Origin: Paenibacillus mendelii
GTDB taxonomy: Bacteria; Bacillota; Bacilli; Paenibacillales; Paenibacillaceae
Direction: 5' to 3'
Length of the DNA: 64,000 nucleotides
NCBI RefSeq assembly: GCF_024498075.1
Contig: NZ_JANHOF010000005.1
Coordinates: 62,001-126,000, forward strand
Part shown: positions 1 through 8,567 of the stretch, piece by piece
Layout of the letters: the number at the start of each line of letters is the position of its first letter
How positions within the stretch are numbered: position 1 is the first letter of the stretch
Notes under the pieces: generated by a model
Database searches by the model: none
The model's input: the letters and a program-made list of their open reading frames with translations, nothing else
Told to the model about the DNA's origin: nothing
Made by a program: the position numbers and the translations under genes

Positions 1-569
1 TTCTGCCGATCACGGCAGTCGGGCTGATGTGGAAGCAGCTGTTCGCGACGAACGGGGTGCTGAACGACTTCCTGAGCTGGATCGGCTTCCAGCCGATCAA
101 TTGGCTCGGGTACGATCATGCCGCGATGTCGCTGCTCATTCTGCTCAGCTGGGGCTGCGGGGGAGGCATCATCATCTATTTGGCGGGTCTGAAGGGCATC
201 TCGCCCGAACTGTACGAGGCGGCGGCGATCGACGGAGCGGGGGCATTCAGGCGGTTTCGGCTCATCACCATCCCGCTGATGACGCCCGTCATATTCTTCA
301 ATCTGGTCTTCGGGATTATCGGCTCCCTGCAGATTTTCGCGCAAGCGACGCTCCTATCCTCGAACGGAGGCTTGATGGGCGTTCCGATCCGGCCGATCTA
401 CCTGTATCTGGTCCATACATTCCAGCAGATTTTCATGTTCCAGCGCTACGCATATGGTCTGGCATTGTTATGGGTGCTATTCATCATTACGATCCTGCTC
501 ACCCTGATCGTGTTCGGTACGAGCCGGTTGTGGGTTCATTATGAATCGGGCGAACGAAAAGGAGGCTGA
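1..569 (+). CDS. CUT1 sugar ABC transporter permease (MalF-like), 5' end outside window
   Basis: Inner-membrane permease subunit of a binding-protein-dependent sugar importer. The reading frame is already open at the left edge (frame of base 3), so only about the last 190 residues are seen. The EAA loop that contacts the ATPase is clear (EAAAIDGAGAFRRF, followed by IPL), with hydrophobic membrane segments on both sides. A second permease starts 3 bases after the stop, so the two form one operon; the binding protein is expected upstream, outside the window. A glycosidase and a propeller protein downstream suggest an oligosaccharide substrate, but the substrate is inferred only. Confidence 0.93.
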   Translation, partial: LPITAVGLMWKQLFATNGVLNDFLSWIGFQPINWLGYDHAAMSLLILLSWGCGGGIIIYLAGLKGISPELYEAAAIDGAGAFRRFRLITIPLMTPVIFFNLVFGIIGSLQIFAQATLLSSNGGLMGVPIRPIYLYLVHTFQQIFMFQRYAYGLALLWVLFIITILLTLIVFGTSRLWVHYESGERKGG

Positions 570-572
570 CCA

Positions 573-1403
573 TTGACGCAACATCTCGCTACCCGTTTCA
601 CCCTGTACGGCGTTCTTTTGGCGCTGGCTCTCGTTTTCTCGTTTCCCTTGTACTGGATGGCGGCCAATTCACTCCAGCCTCTCTTTACGGGCATGACCTG
701 GTTTCCCGAAAGGCCGACGCTTGCGAACTACCGTCTGGCCTTTACGCTGCAGCCGTATTGGATGTTCTTTCGAAACTCGTGCCTGCTTGCCTTGATTTCG
801 GTAGGCATTCCGATCATCACGAGCTTCTTCTCCGCCTTCGCGTTCGCGCGGCTCAAGGCCAGGTTCAAGGGCGTGCTGTTCATGGTCATCCTGGCGACGA
901 TGATGATCCCCCCGACCGTGACGCAAATTCCTCAGCTTGTCCTGTTCAAGCAATACGGGCTGCTCGGCACCTATTGGCCGTGGATCATCAGCGGTCTCGG
1001 AGGCAGTCCATTTATTATCTTCCTCTACCGGCAGTTCTTCATGAATGTGCCCAGAGAGCTGGACGAAGCGGCGCGCATCGACGGCTGCTCGACGTTTGCG
1101 ATCATCTGGCGTATCTACATGCCGATCTCGATTCCGGTCGTTGCGACGGCAGCGATCATGTCCTTCAACGCGAGCTGGGGAGGCGATTATCTAGCTCCCT
1201 TCATGTTTCTGCAGGAGAGGCAGTATCCGCTATCGACACAGCTGATGCAAGTCGGCTATATCTTACCGTCCTCGCCTAATGTGGACTTGTTTCAAGTCAA
1301 GCAGGCGGCGCTGCTCGTCTTCGTCCTGCCGATTCTGGTTGTGTTTCTATTCGGCCAGCGGTTCTTGATCAGCGGCATTATGACAGGCTCTATTAAATCG
1401 TAG
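573..1403 (+). CDS. CUT1 sugar ABC transporter permease (MalG-like)
   Basis: Second membrane subunit of the sugar importer, 276 residues, the usual MalG length. It starts at TTG with AAAGGAGG just upstream, 3 bases after the first permease. Hydrophobic segments run through the protein; the EAA loop reads DEAARIDGCSTFAIIWRIYMPI-like (E-A-A, then G, then P-I) near residue 175. No ATPase gene is nearby, as is common in Paenibacillus, where a shared MsmX-type ATPase serves many CUT1 systems (family knowledge). A stem-loop with a T-run follows, so the operon probably ends before the galactosidase gene. Confidence 0.93.
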   Translation: MTQHLATRFTLYGVLLALALVFSFPLYWMAANSLQPLFTGMTWFPERPTLANYRLAFTLQPYWMFFRNSCLLALISVGIPIITSFFSAFAFARLKARFKGVLFMVILATMMIPPTVTQIPQLVLFKQYGLLGTYWPWIISGLGGSPFIIFLYRQFFMNVPRELDEAARIDGCSTFAIIWRIYMPISIPVVATAAIMSFNASWGGDYLAPFMFLQERQYPLSTQLMQVGYILPSSPNVDLFQVKQAALLVFVLPILVVFLFGQRFLISGIMTGSIKS

Positions 1404-1467
1404 AGATACCGCTCCGGAATGAAACAAAGGCCGGTTCGGAGCTGGGGAAACGTAAGCGGCCCCCTTT

Positions 1468-1520
1468 GTTCCCGAATCGAACCCGGATGAGAGCTTATAG
1501 GATCATAACGATTCGGGAAC
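1468..1520. repeat. 12-bp perfect inverted repeat in the gap after the permeases
   Basis: GTTCCCGAATCG at 1468-1479 is exactly complementary to 1509-1520, with 29 bases between. An overlapping shorter pair (AACAAAGG at 1423-1430 with 1463-1470) offers an alternative fold. No T-run follows. It could be a processing or attenuation structure in the permease mRNA; function unknown. Confidence 0.5.
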
Positions 1521-1563
1521 AACAGCGATCGGAAGCGTTCCCTAGTACAGGTGCGATTAGAAG

Positions 1564-1600
1564 CGATGATGCAGATAAGAGGCTGCCTCATCGTTTTTTT
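1564..1600 (+). terminator. Rho-independent terminator after the permease operon
   Basis: An 11-bp stem with one mismatch (1564-1574 pairing with 1583-1593), loop of 8, followed by seven T. Confidence 0.8.
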
Positions 1601-1615
1601 CGCAAATAAACAAGA

Positions 1616-1660
1616 ATTAAATTAAAATTAAACGAAAATATGGTTTAATTTTAATTTAAT
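1616..1660. promoter_or_regulatory. 18-bp perfect AT-rich inverted repeat upstream of the alpha-galactosidase
   Basis: Bases 1616-1633 are the exact reverse complement of 1643-1660, with a 9-base centre. Only one G/C pair occurs per arm, so it is a weak RNA hairpin but a striking DNA palindrome 45 bp before the galactosidase start. It may be an operator or an AT-rich upstream promoter element. See findings. Confidence 0.55.
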
Positions 1661-1704
1661 ATTTGGTAGAGTTTAATAAAACGACGAATAGAGGAGCGAT
1701 CATC

Positions 1705-3891
1705 ATGGCGAAGGGATATCAAACGATCATACACGAGAACATGCGTCTGCAATATGAAGAGACAGACAACGGCATGTGGCAGCGGGCATTCAGTCCAGGG
1801 CCGCTGGAACTGGGTGAGGCAAGCATCGCGTATCCCAATTTCCAGACCGGAATTGCCGGCGCTGCACAGGGACGCAGTTCGGCCGGAGCCACCGGGTATT
1901 CCGCCTTGTTTGCGGAGATGAGAATGGAACGGTTCGAGCCGTCCGCCGATGGTTTATTCGCCCGCTACAAGCATGACAAGCTGGGTCTTGCAGTGGAGGT
2001 CGGCATGACGTTCATACCGGGTACGGCCATGATTCGTCAGACCACCGCCGTCATGAACGAGGGGGATGAAGCGATTACGCTGACGCAGCTGTCTTCCCTT
2101 CATCTGCAGGGAATCGCCTTGGGCGGCTGCCGGCCCTGGTACGACCCGAAGAAAGTGAAGGTGCACTACTGCCGGACCGCATGGGAGGGGGAGAGCCAAT
2201 GGCGGAGCGACGATCTGGAAAGCCTGGGTTTATTCCAGACCTCCGTCCACGCGGAATTGGCCACCGTCTCATTCTCTTCTGTCGGCAGCTTCAGCACCGC
2301 GAATTACGTTCCCATGATCGTCCTCGAAGATATGGAGACGAGCCGGGTGTGGTATTTGCAGATTGAGGCCTCTTCCAACTGGAATATCGAGATTGGTCAT
2401 CGGAGCGCCTGGAACCGGCCGGACGGATCATTGTATCTCTATGCGGACGGAGCCAACGAGCGGGTCGGCGGATGGGTGAAACCCTTGCAGCCGGGCGAGC
2501 GCTTCGAGGCTGTCCCGGTGGCGTTTGGCTGCTGCGATGGTTCCTTCGGGGACGCGGTGCGCGAGCTGACCAAATACCGTCGTCATTCCTGCAAGCCGCA
2601 GACGGCGCGCGAGGAGCTTCCGATCGTCTACAATGATTATATGAATACGTTGTGGGGGAATCCGACGACGGAACGGCTTCTTCCCTTGATCGAAGCCGCG
2701 TTCCGGGCAGGGGCTGAATGCTTCTGCATCGATGCGGGCTGGTTCGCGACGCGGGAGGAGAACTGGTCGATGGGGCTTGGAGACTGGCGGGAAAGCCAGG
2801 ACCGGTTCGGTTCCGCAGGCTTGCGCGGCATTCTAGCGGAGATCGAGCAGCGTGGCATGATCCCCGGCGTCTGGCTGGAGATGGAAGTATGCGGGGAGGA
2901 AGCGGAGCTTGGCTCGAAACCCGACTCCTGGTTTCTGATGAGGAATGGCAGGCGGGTCGGCGGAGGCGCTCGCTGGTTTCTGAACTTCGCCAATCCCGAG
3001 GTTCGTCACTACATGCATAGCGTCATCGACCGGCTTACCGCAATGGGCGTCGGCTACATCAAGAACGACTACAACGATACGGTGGGAGCGGGCGCTGAAG
3101 GCTTCGGAGGCTCGAGCGCGGACGGAACGCTGCAGCATTCCCGCGCCTTCTACTCGTTCATAGACGAGGTGAGAGAGAAGCATCCGGCGCTCGTCATCGA
3201 GAACTGCGCGTCCGGCGCAATGAGGCAGGATTACGGCATTCTGCGTCATTTCCATCTGCAAAGCTTCACCGATCAGGAAATCTATACGAGATGCCCGAGC
3301 ATTCTGGGCGGCAGCTTAGCGACGGTGCTGCCGGAGCAGCTTGGCATTTGGGCATACCCGTATCCGCTGCTGCATCGCAACCATAACGCGCCGGAGACAG
3401 TTGAGACCGATAGCTACAGGCAGTCGATGGCGGACGGCGAGCAGACCATCTTCAATATGGTGAACGGCTTGTGCGGACAGCTGTATTTGTCCGGCCGCAT
3501 CGACGCGGCGGACGAGCGGAACGCTGCTTTGATCGCCGAAGCAGTCGGCCTTGCGAAGCGGGAGCGCCTCTTCGTGAGAAACGCTTATCCGATCTGGCCG
3601 ACCGGGTTCGCCCGAATCGGCGATGCGAACGGTTGGGCAAGTGTAGGTTTGGCCTCCGAGGATGAAGGGCGGCTGCTGCTGGCCGTATGGCGGCTTGGCA
3701 GCCATGATGAATTTATGGAGCTGCCGCTGCCGGGCTGGGCCAATCAAGCGGCAGTCGTAAATACGCTGTATCCGATCGACTTGGGACGGGTCGAGTCTTT
3801 CTACAATGAACGCAAGGGGGCCTTGACTGTACGGTTCCCAAGCCGGAACCAGGCAAGGCTGTTTGAAATCAAGCGCGATGATCGCGGGTGA
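1705..3891 (+). CDS. Alpha-galactosidase, glycoside hydrolase family 36
   Basis: Hydrolyses terminal alpha-galactosides such as melibiose or raffinose-type sugars; 728 residues, normal for GH36. ATG 1705 is chosen because GAGGAG lies 8 bases upstream; an upstream in-frame TTG at 1663 has no ribosome site. The N-terminal beta-sandwich is followed by a TIM barrel with CIDAGWF, GVWLEMEV and YIKNDYN. Asp455 in KNDYN fits the nucleophile and Asp523 in SFTDQE the acid/base (positions counted from the sequence, roles from the family). No signal peptide, so it is intracellular and would act on sugar imported by the neighbouring permeases. Substrate specificity is not proven. Confidence 0.88.
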   Translation: MAKGYQTIIHENMRLQYEETDNGMWQRAFSPGPLELGEASIAYPNFQTGIAGAAQGRSSAGATGYSALFAEMRMERFEPSADGLFARYKHDKLGLAVEVGMTFIPGTAMIRQTTAVMNEGDEAITLTQLSSLHLQGIALGGCRPWYDPKKVKVHYCRTAWEGESQWRSDDLESLGLFQTSVHAELATVSFSSVGSFSTANYVPMIVLEDMETSRVWYLQIEASSNWNIEIGHRSAWNRPDGSLYLYADGANERVGGWVKPLQPGERFEAVPVAFGCCDGSFGDAVRELTKYRRHSCKPQTAREELPIVYNDYMNTLWGNPTTERLLPLIEAAFRAGAECFCIDAGWFATREENWSMGLGDWRESQDRFGSAGLRGILAEIEQRGMIPGVWLEMEVCGEEAELGSKPDSWFLMRNGRRVGGGARWFLNFANPEVRHYMHSVIDRLTAMGVGYIKNDYNDTVGAGAEGFGGSSADGTLQHSRAFYSFIDEVREKHPALVIENCASGAMRQDYGILRHFHLQSFTDQEIYTRCPSILGGSLATVLPEQLGIWAYPYPLLHRNHNAPETVETDSYRQSMADGEQTIFNMVNGLCGQLYLSGRIDAADERNAALIAEAVGLAKRERLFVRNAYPIWPTGFARIGDANGWASVGLASEDEGRLLLAVWRLGSHDEFMELPLPGWANQAAVVNTLYPIDLGRVESFYNERKGALTVRFPSRNQARLFEIKRDDRG

Positions 3892-3944
3892 AGCCGTTAA
3901 TCAATCGGTGCTGCCTAACCGATTCAAACTAAGGAGGCATTGAT

Positions 3945-5075
3945 ATGCAAGCCTTGATCACGAACCGGTACGATCCGGCGGCGGAGCGGCCCAAGCTGGA
4001 CGTTGAATGCTCGCACCTGTATATACCTGTTCTGGAATCGGATTGGACCTATTCGCATCATCCGCACATTGTTTATTTCCAAGGAAAACTGTACGCCATC
4101 TGGTCCAACGGCCGCGTTAATGAGGACGATCTGGGGCAGCGCGTGCTGTTGTCCGTCTCGGACGATTATTACAGCTGGTCCGACCCGGTCCCGCTCGTAG
4201 ACTCGCTAATGGGCAAGCATTCCGAGCTGGTCTTGACGGCTGCAGGATTTCACCGGATTGGCGATGACAGGCTGATCGCCTATTTCGGGGAATACGAATA
4301 TAAGCCGGAGCGGATCGAGAACGGACTGCGCAAACCTGGCGACGAGGGTCATATGAATACGCGCCTGCGCGCCGTCACGACGACGGACGGTGCAACATGG
4401 AGCCAACCGCTCGATATGAACCTACCGATCGTGCCGAATCACGGTCCGGCGGCGCTGTCTTCCGGCCGGCTTGTCATTAGCGGGAACGTCATGTTTCCGT
4501 ATACGAACGATCCGTCCGGTCTTGCGGGATGGAAGCGGGCGGGGATCTACCCTGCGGATATGGAGGGCGAGATTCGCGATGATTCTGAATCGTTCTGGAA
4601 GGTGAAGGAGCGGACGGGCTGGCCGGTCGGACTGTGTGAAGGATCGTTGTATGAACTGGAAGACGGAACGGTCCGGATGATGCTGAGGAGCAATACGGAG
4701 AAGCTATGGGCAGCCGAAAGCCGCGATGGAGGGGCAACCTGGACGCCCCCTGTGGAGACTGATTTTACCGACAATTGGACGAAATTCCACTTCGGCCGCT
4801 TGCCGGACGGGCGTTATTATTATGTCGGATGCCCCGACCCGGAGCCCAGATGGCGGCGCAATCCGCTTGTCCTCTCTCTATCGGCGGACGGGAACACGTT
4901 CGATCGCCACTACATACTCGGCGACGACAGCTTCAAGCAGAAGTTTCCGGGCATGCACAAGGGTGGAGATTACGGCTACCCGCACTCGCTCGTTCATGAC
5001 GGCTATTTGTACGTGATCTTCTCCATCCAGAAGGAGAGGGTAGCGGTCATCCGAACTCCGATCGATCGGATCTGA
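3945..5075 (+). CDS. Sialidase-like (BNR/Asp-box) beta-propeller protein
   Basis: 376-residue protein with Asp-box motifs spaced along the chain (TTDGATW, SRDGGATW, SADGNTF), typical of six-bladed sialidase-type propellers. It starts at ATG with AAGGAGG 7 bases upstream and lies 53 bases after the galactosidase, probably co-transcribed. No signal peptide is visible, so it acts in the cytoplasm. The exact reaction is unknown: relatives include exo-alpha-sialidases and uncharacterised glycan-processing proteins. Its place beside a galactosidase and sugar permeases supports a role in glycan breakdown. Confidence 0.7.
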   Translation: MQALITNRYDPAAERPKLDVECSHLYIPVLESDWTYSHHPHIVYFQGKLYAIWSNGRVNEDDLGQRVLLSVSDDYYSWSDPVPLVDSLMGKHSELVLTAAGFHRIGDDRLIAYFGEYEYKPERIENGLRKPGDEGHMNTRLRAVTTTDGATWSQPLDMNLPIVPNHGPAALSSGRLVISGNVMFPYTNDPSGLAGWKRAGIYPADMEGEIRDDSESFWKVKERTGWPVGLCEGSLYELEDGTVRMMLRSNTEKLWAAESRDGGATWTPPVETDFTDNWTKFHFGRLPDGRYYYVGCPDPEPRWRRNPLVLSLSADGNTFDRHYILGDDSFKQKFPGMHKGGDYGYPHSLVHDGYLYVIFSIQKERVAVIRTPIDRI

Positions 5076-5214
5076 TGAAGGGGCTTTGAGGAAAGCTGTG
5101 ACCATCAGCATCAGCGATGTGTACTTGACCAGCGATATGCTATCTTATAAAACGCTCGTTAAGTCGGACAATATCAAGAAATACGCGTTCAAGGTGTTTG
5201 CACAATTCAAATAA
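5044..5214 (+). pseudogene. Short unrecognised reading frame, probable gene relic
   Basis: An open frame overlaps the end of the propeller gene and continues to TAA 5212-5214 through about 40 well-formed codons (ISDVYLTSDMLSYKTLVKSD, then a basic tail). There is no ATG and no ribosome site. It resembles the tail of a lost gene joined to this locus. I do not recognise the family. Confidence 0.3.
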
Positions 5215-5218
5215 TTAA

Positions 5219-5241
5219 GCCTCCCAATAGGGAGGCTTTTC
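5219..5241 (+). terminator. Terminator of the alpha-galactosidase operon
   Basis: Perfect 7-bp GC-rich stem GCCTCCC/GGGAGGC with a 4-base loop, then TTTTCTT. Confidence 0.85.
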
Positions 5242-5327
5242 TTATATCTTAAGCTGATTCCAAGCTAGCCGGTGAGCCCTGAGATTATGCCCAAATAGCT
5301 GTTCATTCTTACTAACCCGACTGTAAG

Positions 5328-6314
5328 TTAAATCGATACCGGCTGTCCGCATTGCACGGATTTGTAGCCGGCCAAAGCGACTTCGGCCGAGCGGAGACCG
5401 TCCGTTCCCGTAATCGGAACGGGCTTGCCCGAGAGCAGGGCGTCTACGAACCCTTTCACCATGTAATGGTCCATATTGTCTCCCCAGAAGCTCCAGGCGC
5501 CTTTGCCCGCGGCGTCGCTGAACACCTCGTTGCTTTGTGCGAATGAATCGATGAACAGCTGGCCTTTGGTACCGACGATTTCCATCGTTACATCGCCCCA
5601 GGTCGGGAACGATTTCGGACGCGACCAGCTTGTATCGAGAACCCCGAATACGCCGCTGGCGAAGCGGACATGAATCATGCCGGCATCGTCGACCTTGAGC
5701 TCTTCATGGAACAGTGTTGCCGCGTAGGCGTAAACCTCTGTCACCTTCGACCCGGTGAACCAGTTCATCAAATCCATCACATGGACGGTGTGGTCGAGCA
5801 GTGCGCCGCCGCCGGACAAGTGCGGTTCAACGAACCATTGTCCCGGCATCGAGCCGCGGTTCGTCCCTTTGATCGCGACGATGTCGCCGATTTCGCCGGC
5901 ATCGACCGCTTGTTTCGCGTTCACGACGGCAGCCAAATAGCGGCAAGGAAACGCCGTCATCAGCTGTACACCGTTCACCTTACACGCCTCGATCATCCGC
6001 TCCATCTCCTCCACGGAGAGGCCTAGCGGCTTCTCGCAGATAACATGCTTGCCTGCTTCTGCCGCCGCGATGACATGCTCCGCATGCTTCACGTTCTCCG
6101 AGCAGATGGCAACGGCGTCGATATCCGTCTTCAACAGCTCGCGGTAATCCTCGTAAAGCGGAATGCCATGCGTGGATCCGACTGTCTCTACGCGGCTGAG
6201 GACTTCATCGGCAATGCCGGCGATTTCGACTTCGGGCAGCGCCAGAAAAGAATTCAAATACGAATACGCGTGCCCGTGTGCGAAGCTGATCAAGCCAACC
6301 TTCAATGTTTTCAT
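5328..6314 (-). CDS. Gfo/Idh/MocA family NAD(P)-dependent oxidoreductase
   Basis: 328-residue enzyme of the family that oxidises or epimerises sugars and inositols. It has the conserved EKP motif (ICEKPLG) and a GGGALLDHTVHVMDLMNWF-like helix holding the family's conserved His. The usual N-terminal GxGxxG is degenerate (LISFAHGHAYSY), a variant I associate with a Paenibacillus subgroup. Its ATG overlaps the stop of the upstream oxidoreductase by 4 bases, so the two are translationally coupled. The substrate cannot be told from sequence. Confidence 0.88.
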   Translation of the reverse strand: MKTLKVGLISFAHGHAYSYLNSFLALPEVEIAGIADEVLSRVETVGSTHGIPLYEDYRELLKTDIDAVAICSENVKHAEHVIAAAEAGKHVICEKPLGLSVEEMERMIEACKVNGVQLMTAFPCRYLAAVVNAKQAVDAGEIGDIVAIKGTNRGSMPGQWFVEPHLSGGGALLDHTVHVMDLMNWFTGSKVTEVYAYAATLFHEELKVDDAGMIHVRFASGVFGVLDTSWSRPKSFPTWGDVTMEIVGTKGQLFIDSFAQSNEVFSDAAGKGAWSFWGDNMDHYMVKGFVDALLSGKPVPITGTDGLRSAEVALAGYKSVQCGQPVSI

Positions 6315-7318
6315 ACCGATTCCGCCTTTCGCGTGTCTTGCCCGATCATGACGGCCTTGCCGGTCCGAGCCGATTCTGTCGCCGCCAGGGCGATCTCCAG
6401 CGCTTTGTATGCATCTTCCGCCGTAACGAGCGCTTCCCGGCCCTCACGAATACTATTGATAAAGTCGAGCAGCTCGATATAATAGGGGCTTTCGTAGCCT
6501 GGACTTTGCGGAACCTCGACAAACGGGCCGCCGCTTGCGGAAGCTTCCGTTTTGCGGATCTGCAGCGAAGCGGAGCGCGAGCTGTCGGTGCGGATGACGC
6601 CGCCGCTTCCGGCGAGCTCGGCTGCCGTCGTGAATGGCCCCGGATAGCCCCACTGCGCCTTCAGATTGGCAACCGCTCCGCTCTCGAAGACAAGCGTCGC
6701 CGTTGCATAGTCCAGCTCGCGGCTTGCAGCGCGTTGGCTGTAGACGGAACGGACTTCGCCGCCTGCCCAGCGGATGAAGTCGATGTCGTGAATCATCAGG
6801 TCCAGAATGACGCCGCCGCTGCAGGCATCGTCGAAGTACCAGGCGCGCGCGTGGCCGGGATGGCCGCCAATCCGGCTCGTATGGGCTACGCCGAGCCGGC
6901 CGATCGTGCCATTCTCAAGCTGATGTTTGATTTGCGCATATTCGGGAAAGTAACGGACGACATGTCCGACAAACAAGCGTACGTTGTTCTTCCGGCAGGT
7001 GTCGATCATTTCCCGGGCATCCGCCAGATTGAGCGCGATCGGCTTCTCGCAGATAACATGCTTGCCCGCCTCTGCCGCTTCAATAGCCAATTGTTTATGC
7101 AAATAGCTCTGAACCGCGATACTGACAACTTCGCAGCCGCTTTGCTCGAGCATATCGCGGTACGACACATAGGCTGGGGCACCGATTCGATCCGCGGTGC
7201 GCCGCACCTGTTCTTCCTCAATGTCACATACACCGACTACCGTAACGCCGGGCATCTCGGCATAGCTGCTTGCGTGCACGTTGCCGAGTCCACCGCAGCC
7301 GACAATGGCTACTCTCAT
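6311..7318 (-). CDS. Gfo/Idh/MocA family NAD(P)-dependent oxidoreductase
   Basis: 335 residues, first gene of a two-gene minus-strand operon. The N-terminus has a standard Rossmann motif (VGCGGLGNVHA), then ICEKPIA with the catalytic-region Lys, and LDLMIHDIDFIRW with the conserved His. Paired Gfo/Idh/MocA genes usually act in one sugar or inositol route (family knowledge). A divergent AraC regulator 230 bp away is the likely controller. A long reading frame on the opposite strand is a shadow of this gene. Confidence 0.9.
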   Translation of the reverse strand: MRVAIVGCGGLGNVHASSYAEMPGVTVVGVCDIEEEQVRRTADRIGAPAYVSYRDMLEQSGCEVVSIAVQSYLHKQLAIEAAEAGKHVICEKPIALNLADAREMIDTCRKNNVRLFVGHVVRYFPEYAQIKHQLENGTIGRLGVAHTSRIGGHPGHARAWYFDDACSGGVILDLMIHDIDFIRWAGGEVRSVYSQRAASRELDYATATLVFESGAVANLKAQWGYPGPFTTAAELAGSGGVIRTDSSRSASLQIRKTEASASGGPFVEVPQSPGYESPYYIELLDFINSIREGREALVTAEDAYKALEIALAATESARTGKAVMIGQDTRKAESV

Positions 7319-7548
7319 CTCTATTCCCTCGTTTCCGATTATTGTATAATGGGTCTTACCATTACAATATCGTTCGGTGGCTGGCGGTTGTATGACGGTA
7401 TTTGCCGAATTACTGTGGAAATTTGTCTCGGGATCAGAGAATACTATAGAACGTCAAAATTTTAATCTTTATATAGCGATAGATACTTACTTACAGCAGA
7501 GGCTGGCAAAAGAGCGGTTCTTAGCCGGCCGCGGGCAGGGAGCAGCGA

Positions 7549-8436
7549 ATGAACATTTACGAAGAGCCCATTCATTACCAGAATCCGCTCCTTCATATGA
7601 AAGTGTGGGAGTTTACATCGAACATGGCTCCTTCTGCTAAACCTCCGGCAGATTGGACCTGGCATTACCATAAGGAGGTGGAATTCCTCTTTATCCGCTC
7701 AGGCATTCACGGCATGCACACGCTCAATCGCAGCTATATCCTGAACCCCGGCGACGTAATGGTGATCGGGGCCTCCCAGCCGCATTGGGGCAACAAGCTG
7801 AGCGAGGAAGACTTGGTCTACATTGTGCTGCATGTCGATTTGCAGCCTTATTTCGATCCGCCGATGATGATGTACTACCCGCATTTCTCCGAGGTGAAGA
7901 GCCCGCTTGAAGCGCTGAACGATATGTTCCGCGAGGACGACTCCTTGAGGGAAGAGGTGGCCGGCTTCATCGTCCGCGTGCATGAAGAGATCATGGAACG
8001 CAAAAAAGGATACGAAATCGCCGCAAGCATCTATATCCGCCAAATACTGCTGTCCATGCTCCGGGGAGACCAGAAGGAGCTGCTCCAAGCAAACGATGCG
8101 GAGAGCTCCATCATATTGCGGCCGATTCTGGAATATGTAGAACGCCATCTGCACGAAAGAATCACGTTAGAAGAAGTCAGCAAGCTGGCGAAGATGAGCT
8201 ATTTTTATTTCTCCAAGTTTTTCAAAAAAACGACGGGACTTACGTTCACGGAATACATGAACCGGAAACGGATTTTTCGCGCCGAGCAGCTGCTGCTGAC
8301 GACCGGGCTAACGATTACGGAGATCGCCGAAACGGTCGGCATCGAGAACATGACGCATTTCTACCAGCTGTTCAAACGCTATACCGGCAGCACGCCGAAG
8401 CAATTTCTTTCCAAAATGCATGCTGAGGACGAATGA
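7549..8436 (+). CDS. AraC family transcriptional regulator with cupin-type sensor domain
   Basis: 295 residues. The N-terminal half (about 1-170) is a cupin-like ligand domain (WHYHKEVEFLFI, LNPGDVMVIGASQPHWG); the C-terminal 100 residues carry two helix-turn-helix motifs (LEEVSKLAKMSYFYFSKFFK and ITEIAETVGIENMTHFYQLF). ATG 7549 follows GCAGGGAGCAG. It is divergent from the two Gfo/Idh/MocA genes, so it probably activates them, sensing a sugar or its derivative. A strong terminator follows 5 bases after the stop. Confidence 0.9.
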   Translation: MNIYEEPIHYQNPLLHMKVWEFTSNMAPSAKPPADWTWHYHKEVEFLFIRSGIHGMHTLNRSYILNPGDVMVIGASQPHWGNKLSEEDLVYIVLHVDLQPYFDPPMMMYYPHFSEVKSPLEALNDMFREDDSLREEVAGFIVRVHEEIMERKKGYEIAASIYIRQILLSMLRGDQKELLQANDAESSIILRPILEYVERHLHERITLEEVSKLAKMSYFYFSKFFKKTTGLTFTEYMNRKRIFRAEQLLLTTGLTITEIAETVGIENMTHFYQLFKRYTGSTPKQFLSKMHAEDE

Positions 8437-8441
8437 AGGAG

Positions 8442-8466
8442 CACCGGGATTTCCCGGTGTTTTTTT
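8442..8466 (+). terminator. Terminator of the AraC gene
   Basis: 8-bp stem CACCGGGA/TCCCGGTG with a very short loop and seven T. Confidence 0.85.
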
Positions 8467-8567
8467 GTACACTCATAAGGTTCTTTACATTCCTACATGC
8501 AAGGAAACAATGCTTGTGGACCTCCTCCAGTTCCTGTTATACTTCAAAAGTGAAAGGATGTTCATTT

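Noticed and set aside
1663..1704. Upstream TTG start for the alpha-galactosidase
   Set aside because: No ribosome site and it lies against the palindrome; ATG 1705 has GAGGAG at normal distance.
6305..7465. Long plus-strand frame of 386 codons opposite the Gfo/Idh/MocA gene
   Set aside because: It is a shadow of a well-supported enzyme gene on the other strand; its translation has no family features and no ribosome site.
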